From assembly GCA_023336875.1 (NCBI GenBank), contig JAMBLH010000270.1, positions 1 through 13,022 on the forward strand: a stretch of 13,022 nucleotides of DNA, in the 5' to 3' direction. How positions within the stretch are numbered: the first letter of the stretch is position 1; each line of letters opens with the position of its first letter. The translations under genes and the position numbers were made by a program. The DNA is from Actinomycetes bacterium. Its GTDB lineage: Bacteria; Actinomycetota; Acidimicrobiia; Spongiisociales; UBA5794. Positions 7,094 through 13,022 of this stretch are shown piece after piece. The notes below the pieces were generated by a model, which was given only the letters and a program-made list of their open reading frames with translations, was not told the DNA's origin and ran no database searches.

Positions 7094-9327
7094 AGGACGA
7101 GCCTGTATGCCTCGTACACGCCATCCACCGTCCCGAGACCTTGGAGCAAACCCTCGAGCGCCTCACGGTCAGATAGTTCAACCTCATATCTCAGGAGTGC
7201 AATGCGGTCGCGACCGGTCACAGAGGATGATGCGTGGATATTTGCACCGTAGTCAGACAGCGCCGCAGTGACGTCGCGCAGGAGCTTTGCACGATCCAAT
7301 GCCTCGACTTGGATCCACACGAAGAAGCTGCCGGTCTGCTCGGCTGCCCATGCAACATCGACCATCCGTTCGGATCGCTCGGTAAGAGATCCGATATTGC
7401 CGCAGTCCGCCCTGTGCACCGAGACGCCGCGCCCGATGGTGACGAATCCCACTATGTCGTCACCGGGAACCGGTCCACAGCATTTCGCCATTCTGACGAG
7501 CATGTCCTCGAACCCTTCGACGATCACATCCCCTGTTGCCTGCCGTCTGCGTTTGTGAGGGGTGGGAAGTCGCTCCGCCATCACTGCTTCAGCGGTGTCA
7601 TCAGGTCGCAGCTGCTTGGCGAGGCGTTGTGCAACCGTCTGTGCGCTGGTCCGATTCTCTCCAACGGACATGTACAGACTGTTGACATCATCGAAGCCGA
7701 GTTCATGGGCAACGGCAGCGAACTCCGCCTCTGCGCCACTGAGGGGCAAGGCGTCGCGTCGCAGGGCCTTCATCACCGCTTCTTTGCCCTCAGCGAGTGC
7801 GCTCTCACGGCGTTCTCTCGAGAACCACGCCTTGATCTTCGCTGTTGCCTTTGACGACTTGACGAATTCGAGCCAATCTCTGCTCGGGTGAGCATCCTGA
7901 GCCTTTGACGTCAGGATTTCGATGATGTCACCCGACTCGAGCTTCGTGGACAGTGGCACGAGCCTGCCATTCACCTTGGCGCCTGAGCAACGGTGTCCAA
8001 CGTCGGTGTGGACGCGATAGGCGAAATCGACAGGCGTGGCACCCCTTGGGAGCACCTTGACGTCTCCTGCGGGCGTAAGAGCAAACACCTCATCCTGATA
8101 GAGGTCCAGCTTCAGCGCCTCGAGGAATTCCGCCGGATCTTCTGCATCCTCCTGCATGTCCCTGATATCCTCGACGACGAGAAGGTCATCTTCGTCGGCC
8201 CCATCGTCCTTGTAGCGCCAGTGAGCGGCGATTCCCGCTTCGGCCCTGTCGTGCATCTCCTGCGTCCGAATCTGCACCTCCAGGGGCTTGCCATCTGGTC
8301 CAACAACGGTCGTGTGGAGCGACTGGTAGAAGTTGAACTTCGGCATTGCAATGTAGTCCTTGAACCGGCCCTGTATCGGTGGCCACATGGTGTGCACGAG
8401 GCCGAGGGCTCCGTAGCAATCGCGGATCTCGTCAACGATGACCCTGATACCTATCAGGTCGTGGATCTCCTCGAACGCGAGGCCGGAGGCAACCATCTTG
8501 CGATAGATCGAGTAGAGGTGCTTTGGCCTCCCTGTGACGGACGCCTCGATGCCGTTCGAGTTGAGCGTCCCTGTGAGATCGTCGATGACGGTTTCGATGT
8601 ACTGAGCACGCTCAGGTGATCGTGCCGCGACTTTTGCCTCGATCTCAGCCTTTGGACCCGGGTAGAGGATGCCGAAGCACGTTTCCTCCATCTCGTGTTT
8701 GATCTCCTGCATTCCGAGGCGGTGCGCCAAGGGGGCGTAGATATCGAGTGTTTCGAGCGCGACGCGCTTCTGCTTCTCAGGCGCCAAAGGCGCCATGGTC
8801 CGGATATTGTGCGTACGATCGGCCAATTTGATGACGAGGACCCGAATGTCCCTCGCCATTGCTACGGCCATCTTTCGAATCGTGGCCGCCTGGGCGTGCT
8901 CGCGACTGGAGAACTTGATTCGGTCGAGTTTCGTGACTCCGTCGATCAGGAGCGCGACCTCGTCGCCGAAGTCGTCGACCACATCCGCCAGCGTCAGGTC
9001 GGTGTCCTCGACGGTGTCGTGCATGAGCGCTGCCGCAAGGGTTGCGTCGTCCATTCCATAGCCCGCGAGGATCTCGGTAACAGCGAGCGGATGCACGATG
9101 TAGGGATCACCGGTAGCTCGCTCCTGACCCTTGTGGACGTCCGCCGCCTGAACGTAAGCATCCCTGATCAGGTCCGTGTCGCCGGATGGATGGGTTTCGA
9201 GGAAAGTGGCAACAATCCCATCGAACATCTCGTCGGGAGTACGGCCGCGAACTGCCGGATCGACGAAACGCGCGGCCTCATCACCGGGAGTGATCGTGGC
9301 GTCCTGAATCTCTGACGGTGTCCCCAT
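7090..9327 (-). CDS. relA: Bifunctional (p)ppGpp synthetase/hydrolase (Rel)
   Basis: Long RelA/SpoT homologue of 745 residues controlling the stringent response by making (p)ppGpp from ATP and GTP/GDP and hydrolysing it. HD hydrolase domain: YIVHPLAV (76-83) and LMHDTVEDTD (101-110) with the HD and ED pairs intact. Synthetase domain: GRPKHLYSIYRKM (266-278), RFKDYIAMPKFNFYQSLHT (321-339) and EVQIRTQEMH (350-359). RFKD is the RXKD form known from bifunctional Rel enzymes, not the EXDD form of synthetase-only RelA. The regulatory half has TGS (about 413-473), a conserved Cys region KCCGPVPGD with HRADC (615-642), and ACT (about 668-742). All domains are intact, so both activities are expected. 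The start ATG at 9327 lies 9 bp after the secF stop with no clear Shine-Dalgarno sequence. The stop overlaps the next ATG as ATGA. In Actinobacteria this single gene is usually named rel or relA. Confidence 0.97.
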   Translation of the reverse strand: MGTPSEIQDATITPGDEAARFVDPAVRGRTPDEMFDGIVATFLETHPSGDTDLIRDAYVQAADVHKGQERATGDPYIVHPLAVTEILAGYGMDDATLAAALMHDTVEDTDLTLADVVDDFGDEVALLIDGVTKLDRIKFSSREHAQAATIRKMAVAMARDIRVLVIKLADRTHNIRTMAPLAPEKQKRVALETLDIYAPLAHRLGMQEIKHEMEETCFGILYPGPKAEIEAKVAARSPERAQYIETVIDDLTGTLNSNGIEASVTGRPKHLYSIYRKMVASGLAFEEIHDLIGIRVIVDEIRDCYGALGLVHTMWPPIQGRFKDYIAMPKFNFYQSLHTTVVGPDGKPLEVQIRTQEMHDRAEAGIAAHWRYKDDGADEDDLLVVEDIRDMQEDAEDPAEFLEALKLDLYQDEVFALTPAGDVKVLPRGATPVDFAYRVHTDVGHRCSGAKVNGRLVPLSTKLESGDIIEILTSKAQDAHPSRDWLEFVKSSKATAKIKAWFSRERRESALAEGKEAVMKALRRDALPLSGAEAEFAAVAHELGFDDVNSLYMSVGENRTSAQTVAQRLAKQLRPDDTAEAVMAERLPTPHKRRRQATGDVIVEGFEDMLVRMAKCCGPVPGDDIVGFVTIGRGVSVHRADCGNIGSLTERSERMVDVAWAAEQTGSFFVWIQVEALDRAKLLRDVTAALSDYGANIHASSSVTGRDRIALLRYEVELSDREALEGLLQGLGTVDGVYEAYRLVL

Positions 9328-9336
9328 CAGGTGATT

Positions 9337-10389
9337 CTACCGGCGCTTGCGCCTCTGCTTTGGAGGCCGTGCGACGGATGATGGAACGGGCACAGTGGGT
9401 GGAGCTTCCGGCATGACTGGCTCAGAGTCGTCCTCGGAGATCGCCTCACCTTTGGCAGCCCTTCTGCGTTGCCGTTCCCACTCGGGCTCCTTCTCCTTCC
9501 ACCGCGCAAGAAGCGGTGCCGCGATCAAGATGGATGAGTAGGTACCAACGGCGATTCCGATGAAGAGTGCAAGAGCGAACTCCTTGAGCGTCTCGCCGCC
9601 CAGAGCCAGGATACCGACAAGCAGCAGCACTCCAACAGGTATCAATGACGTAAGGGATGTGTTGATCGATCGCATCAGGACCTGGTTCAACGAAAGATTC
9701 ACGATTCCAGAGATCGTGGCCTGGTCATGGAGCTCCTCTGTGTTCTCGTTGACCTTCTTGAACACAACGACCGTGTCATAGAGCGAATATCCGAGGATCG
9801 TCAGGACGGCGATAATGGTTGCCGGTGTCACGAGGAATCCGACGAGTGCGTATAGGCCACCCGTAATTATCAGGTCGTGGAATAAGGCTGCGAGCGCCGA
9901 TACTGCCATCTTCCACTCAAACCGCCAGGTGATGAACAGCATGATGACGACCAGAAACACGACAAGAGCCTCGAATGCTTTGCGGGTCACCTCGGCACCA
10001 AACGTCGGGCCGACGGCAGAGACATTCGCGTCATTGATACTCGTGCCCGCAACAGCAGAAACCGTGGCAACAAGTACGTCCATGTCTCCGGGATCGAGAG
10101 ACTCGGTCTGGACGATGATGAAACCGGCCCCTGTCACCTGTACGCGCGCATCAGCGTCTCCGATCTCGCGGAGATCTGCCCGTACATCCTCGACCGCTAC
10201 GCCAGAGACGTTCTCGACCGACACGATCACGCCACCGGTGAAGTCGATGCTGAGATTGAACGGACGGACCAACATGATGAGAATCGAAGCGGCGACCAGG
10301 ATCAGTGAAACGATCAGAGTGCGGCGCGATGCACCAACGAAGTCGAACCTCGTCTCACCCCTGTACATGCGTGAAAGCACATTCATCAC
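9337..10389 (-). CDS. secF: Protein translocase subunit SecF
   Basis: Inner part of the SecDF complex, which uses the proton gradient to help pull proteins through SecYEG. It has 350 residues: TM1 (about 24-42), an extracytoplasmic P1 domain opening with FNLSIDFTGG (44-53), then five further membrane segments from about 138 to 292. Conserved blocks are GPTFGAEVTRKA (127-138), ILGYSLYDTVVVFKKVNEN (198-216) and RSINTSLTSLIPVGVLLL (240-257). The cytosolic tail (297-350) first is mixed, then Pro-rich, and ends in the very basic RPPKQRRKRR. The start is GTG at 10389, overlapping the secD stop as GTGA, or the very next codon, ATG at 10386. GGAG lies 5 nt before the GTG and 8 nt before the ATG, so the choice is open and changes one residue. 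Confidence 0.96.
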   Translation of the reverse strand: MMNVLSRMYRGETRFDFVGASRRTLIVSLILVAASILIMLVRPFNLSIDFTGGVIVSVENVSGVAVEDVRADLREIGDADARVQVTGAGFIIVQTESLDPGDMDVLVATVSAVAGTSINDANVSAVGPTFGAEVTRKAFEALVVFLVVIMLFITWRFEWKMAVSALAALFHDLIITGGLYALVGFLVTPATIIAVLTILGYSLYDTVVVFKKVNENTEELHDQATISGIVNLSLNQVLMRSINTSLTSLIPVGVLLLVGILALGGETLKEFALALFIGIAVGTYSSILIAAPLLARWKEKEPEWERQRRRAAKGEAISEDDSEPVMPEAPPTVPVPSSVARPPKQRRKRR

Positions 10390-11924
10390 ACCATCTCCGC
10401 GTCTTCGGCAATCTCGGCTTCTTCCGTTCTTTCGGCCACAACGCCGCCACCCATGGCGCCTTTGATGGAGAACACTCCTCTGTCAGCGAGGGGGCCCCGC
10501 ACCATTAAATAGACGGCAGATCGGGTGAAAAAATATGCAACGATGACGTCGATAACCGTCGCCAGCCCGAGGATCAGCGCGAATCCCTTGACCTGGCCAA
10601 CTGCAAGCACGAAGAGCAGGATGGCCGCGATGAACGTGACCGTGTCGCCGGTCAAGTTGGTCCGAAATGCACTGGTGAATGCATGGGACACGGCCGGTCG
10701 AAGGGCCAGTCCATGACGGTACTCCTCCTTGATCCGTTCGAAATAGACGATGAACGAGTCGAGCGTGATCCCAATCGAAACGATGACACCCGTCACGCCT
10801 GCAAGTGTAAGTGTCGTGCCCTGGGTCTGGCCGAGAAGAATGACGGTGCTGACCAAAAGGGAGCCGAAAACCGTTAGTCCAACAATGGAAATGAGCCCCA
10901 ATGACCGGTAGTAGAACAGCATGTACACCGCCACCAGAAGCAGCCCCAACAAGCCAGCCACAAGTCCTGCCCTGAGGCTGTCGGAGCCGAGAGTCGCTGA
11001 GACCGATTCAACCCGTTCGCGCTCGAACGTGGTTGGGAGTGCACCATATCTAAGGATGGCTGCGAGATCCTGTGCATCCTGTTCGGCGTTCTCGATGCTT
11101 CCAACTGTTATCACCACACCATTGGGATCGAGGCCCTCGATCCCAACCTCCGCGGCCACCGACGGCGCTGAGGAGACGACACCGTCGACGACGATCGCAA
11201 GTTGACGCCTGGGATCGTTTACGGGATAGCTGGCCAGGTATGAGGTCGCTTCTCTGAACTTCTCTCCACCCTCGTCCGTGAATTCAGGAACCACGACCCA
11301 TCGACCATCAAATCTGGCCTGAGCGTCGGTGATGTCTGCGCCGGTGGGAAACTCCACAGTCGAACCGTCGGTGAAGACAACGGGTATTCCACCGACCTCA
11401 TACACCGTTGGACTGTCAACCTCTTCGAGATACGAACGCTTCGCGATGTTGTCGAGCATCGAAATGCCTGTCGTTGCGTCAACTTCGTTGAGCGGCTGAA
11501 GATTCGGATTCAGAGAATCGTCCCCCTCCGGCACCGCCGACTCTGGATTGTTGAGCTCGGGCGAAACAAGGAACACACCCAGGACAGGCCTGAAGGACAA
11601 TTCCCCCGTGGTGCCAACCGCCTCCAGGGCGCGTTCGCGGTCATCGACGCCGGGAAGCTGCACGACAATTGCTCGATCACCAACGACGGCGACCTCTGGC
11701 TCCTGGACACCTCCCAGATTCTCGACCCTCCTACGCATGATGTCAGCAGCAGTCTCGAGCGTGTCAGGATCAGTGCCTTCGGGCGCCACCAGCGTGATCG
11801 CGAAACCGCCCTGAAGGTCGAGCCCGAGTTTTGGCTCCCAGCCAAGCGCAAGCATTGCGGCAAGGGAGCCCCACGCGATAGCAACTGTGACGATGAGCGT
11901 GATCCACGCCTTCTTACGATTCAC
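10386..11924 (-). CDS. secD: Protein translocase subunit SecD
   Basis: Partner of SecF in the proton-driven export motor. It has 512 residues: TM1 (about 7-27), GLDLQGGFAITL (34-45), a large extracytoplasmic region with P1 elements (RRRVENLGG 64-72, ELSFRP 108-113, FREAT 223-227, VVDGVVSSAP 245-254, LRYGALPTTFE 291-301), then five membrane segments from about 318 to 477. The motif TLAGVTGVIVSIGITLDSF (373-391) holds Asp389, equivalent to the proton-pathway Asp519 of E. coli SecD, followed by IVYFERIKEE. The LDSF form resembles mycobacterial SecD rather than the VDAN form of E. coli. The cytosolic tail is acidic (EEAEIAEDAE, 501-510). It starts with GTG, overlapping the yajC stop as GTGA, with GGGAG 9 nt upstream. 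Confidence 0.97.
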   Translation of the reverse strand: MNRKKAWITLIVTVAIAWGSLAAMLALGWEPKLGLDLQGGFAITLVAPEGTDPDTLETAADIMRRRVENLGGVQEPEVAVVGDRAIVVQLPGVDDRERALEAVGTTGELSFRPVLGVFLVSPELNNPESAVPEGDDSLNPNLQPLNEVDATTGISMLDNIAKRSYLEEVDSPTVYEVGGIPVVFTDGSTVEFPTGADITDAQARFDGRWVVVPEFTDEGGEKFREATSYLASYPVNDPRRQLAIVVDGVVSSAPSVAAEVGIEGLDPNGVVITVGSIENAEQDAQDLAAILRYGALPTTFERERVESVSATLGSDSLRAGLVAGLLGLLLVAVYMLFYYRSLGLISIVGLTVFGSLLVSTVILLGQTQGTTLTLAGVTGVIVSIGITLDSFIVYFERIKEEYRHGLALRPAVSHAFTSAFRTNLTGDTVTFIAAILLFVLAVGQVKGFALILGLATVIDVIVAYFFTRSAVYLMVRGPLADRGVFSIKGAMGGGVVAERTEEAEIAEDAEMV

Positions 11925-12229
11925 TCGTCATCGCTCCCGAGCTTCTCAGCAATCGCCTGTTTGACAACTCGCATGGTCTGGCCGCCGATGTCGATCGTGA
12001 ACTCGCTGTCGGTTTCTGCGACAACAGTGCCGATGATGCCGCCAATGGTTCGCACCTCGTCCCCAACGGTGACCCCGTCGCGCATCTCGCTCGCCTTCTT
12101 GTGTCGGCGACGCTGCGGGAGAATGAGAAGTACATAGAACAGCCCACCCATGACGGCCAGCGGAAGCAGGAACGCGAGGGCGGAGCTACCGCCCGACGAT
12201 TCCTGAGCGATCAGGAAGCCTGTATGCAT
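11921..12229 (-). CDS. yajC: Preprotein translocase accessory subunit YajC
   Basis: Small membrane protein that associates with SecDF. From the ATG at 12229 it has 102 residues: a short N-terminus, one membrane helix (about 17-37, ending in the typical LLILPQRRRHKK), then a cytosolic domain with VTVGDEVRTIGGIIGTVV (53-70) and the conserved FTIDIGGQTMRVVKQAI (77-93). The frame is open up to 12337, but that would run 44 bp into tgt and add residues unlike YajC. GTG at 12259 and TTG at 12241 remain possible starts. No clear Shine-Dalgarno sequence precedes the ATG. It is coupled to secD by a 4-nt GTGA overlap, and yajC-secD-secF is the usual operon. Confidence 0.94.
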   Translation of the reverse strand: MHTGFLIAQESSGGSSALAFLLPLAVMGGLFYVLLILPQRRRHKKASEMRDGVTVGDEVRTIGGIIGTVVAETDSEFTIDIGGQTMRVVKQAIAEKLGSDDE

Positions 12230-12265
12230 GCTGAAGAGGTTCAAGGCCTTGGCCCCCACTATGGA

Positions 12266-12288
12266 TATCGATCCGGATGGGATCGATA
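12266..12288 (-). repeat. Perfect 9-bp inverted repeat (hairpin) between tgt and yajC
   Basis: The arms are TATCGATCC (12266-12274) and GGATCGATA (12280-12288), with a 5-nt loop. The hairpin starts 5 nt after the tgt stop and ends 36 nt before the yajC ATG. It is not followed on the minus strand by a T-tract, so it is not a canonical intrinsic terminator. It could be a processing or attenuation element, an RNA 3'-end stabiliser for tgt, or a protein-binding site. The rest of the 64-bp gap shows no convincing promoter. Confidence 0.6.
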
Positions 12289-12293
12289 GAATC

Positions 12294-13022
12294 CTAGCTC
12301 GCGTTCTGCTCAATTCCTTGTCGACGCCGGGCGACAACAGCCTCGTGGAACGCGTCGAACGAGCCGCGCGAGATATTCTTGCGCACGTCCTCCATGAGCC
12401 GGTACGTGTACGTCAGATTGTGGAGCGTCAGCAGCCTGCTCGCCAGAAGCTCGTGCGTGTTGACAAGATGCCGTATGTAGCCCCTCGTGTATCTCCGGCA
12501 AGCAATGCAGGGGCAGTCCGCTTCTATGGGTGAGCCATCGGCTGCCCACTCCGATCGCTTCATTGATAGGTCACCGTCGTGCGTCAGAGCCTTTCCATGT
12601 CTGGCAATGCGTGTGGGCAATACGCAGTCGAACAGATCAACGCCCCGGCTCACTGCGTCAAGCATCCCCTCGGTGTCCCCAAGACCCATCACGTAGCGAA
12701 CCGCGGTCCTTGGGAGTTCGGGTACTGCTGCATCAATGGCAGATGCCCTCTCTGCGGCGCTCTCTCCGACTGCGAGCCCTCCAATGCCGAAGCCTGGAAA
12801 TCCAATATCTGCTGTCTCTCTGGCTGATAGCGCACGGAGATCCGGTTCTGTTCCACCCTGCACGATTCCGAACAGGCCTCGATCGGATCTGTTCTTTGCG
12901 TTCTTTGATCGTTCCGCCCATCGTATTGTTTGAAACGTTGCCTGCTCCGTTGCTTCTCGCGGTGCTGGGAGATTGACAGGCACATCGAGAACCATCGCTA
13001 TATCCGAACCAAGCGCCTCCTG
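12294..13022 (-). CDS. tgt: tRNA-guanine transglycosylase, N-terminal part outside window
   Basis: Enzyme that swaps guanine-34 for preQ1 in tRNAs with GUN anticodons (Asp, Asn, His, Tyr), a step of queuosine formation. The frame runs off the right edge; 242 C-terminal residues of about 375 are present. Counting from the first residue in the window: GIVQGG (52-57), GIGGLAVGES (79-88), RYVMGLG (109-115), VDLFDCVLPTR (128-138) with the nucleophile Asp132, and the zinc site CPCIAC (Cys170, Cys172, Cys175) with His201 in LTLHNL. These show an active enzyme. The segment around the substrate-binding Asp13 is LDVPVNLPAP, where the Zymomonas/E. coli-type enzyme reads FDECTPYPA, so the usual cysteine is missing. 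It is followed by yajC, as in E. coli. The stop is TAG. Confidence 0.95.
   Translation of the reverse strand, partial: QEALGSDIAMVLDVPVNLPAPREATEQATFQTIRWAERSKNAKNRSDRGLFGIVQGGTEPDLRALSARETADIGFPGFGIGGLAVGESAAERASAIDAAVPELPRTAVRYVMGLGDTEGMLDAVSRGVDLFDCVLPTRIARHGKALTHDGDLSMKRSEWAADGSPIEADCPCIACRRYTRGYIRHLVNTHELLASRLLTLHNLTYTYRLMEDVRKNISRGSFDAFHEAVVARRRQGIEQNAS

Noticed and set aside
12230..12337. Extended yajC N-terminus starting inside tgt
   Set aside because: YajC proteins have a short N-terminus before the membrane helix; the ATG at 12229 gives this, and the extension also reads through the hairpin.
1..13022. Possible mobile, defence or CRISPR system
   Set aside because: Every kilobase is accounted for by conserved housekeeping genes. 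No direct-repeat array, transposase, integrase, nuclease or toxin motif is visible on either strand, and no tRNA or rRNA gene was recognised.

Overview
The window is a dense stretch of housekeeping genes that all read on the minus strand. Eleven genes are supported. Nine are complete, and one is cut at each edge: alaS loses its 3' part at the left, tgt loses its 5' part at the right. Almost nothing is non-coding. The two longest gaps are 54 bp (2045-2098) and 64 bp (12230-12293), and seven of the ten gene junctions are overlaps or gaps under 12 bp with translational-coupling signatures.

The organism is most likely an actinobacterium, plausibly of the Acidimicrobiia. Supporting this are the order secD-secF-relA-MBL hydrolase-hisS-aspS-rarA-(small membrane protein)-alaS, which is a familiar actinobacterial arrangement; the SecD motif LDSFIVYFERIKEE, which resembles mycobacterial SecD more than the VDAN form of Proteobacteria; and a DUF6167-like small protein just before alaS. 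G+C looks moderate, in the high fifties by eye, which is low for Actinobacteria. The class-level placement is inference.

In the order of transcription (right to left): tgt (tRNA-guanine transglycosylase, C-terminal 242 residues) is followed by a 9-bp hairpin and then yajC, secD and secF, the accessory part of the Sec translocon. Then come relA/spoT (bifunctional (p)ppGpp synthetase/hydrolase), a glyoxalase II-like metallo-hydrolase, hisS, aspS, rarA (replication-fork AAA+ ATPase), a 74-residue single-pass membrane protein, and alaS. The tgt-yajC-secD-secF end matches the gene order known from E. coli (queA-tgt-yajC-secDF), while the rest is actinobacterial. The apt gene, often found between secF and relA in actinobacteria, is absent here.

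Functionally the block joins protein export with tRNA charging and modification and the stringent response. Tgt acts on tRNAs with GUN anticodons, which include the tRNAs charged by HisRS and AspRS, and Rel senses uncharged tRNA on the ribosome. I found no mobile element, CRISPR array, tRNA or rRNA gene, toxin system or new gene cluster. The points worth a second look are residue-level: an AspRS signature for a non-discriminating enzyme, an altered base-binding pocket in Tgt, one non-terminator hairpin, and start-site/overlap architecture.
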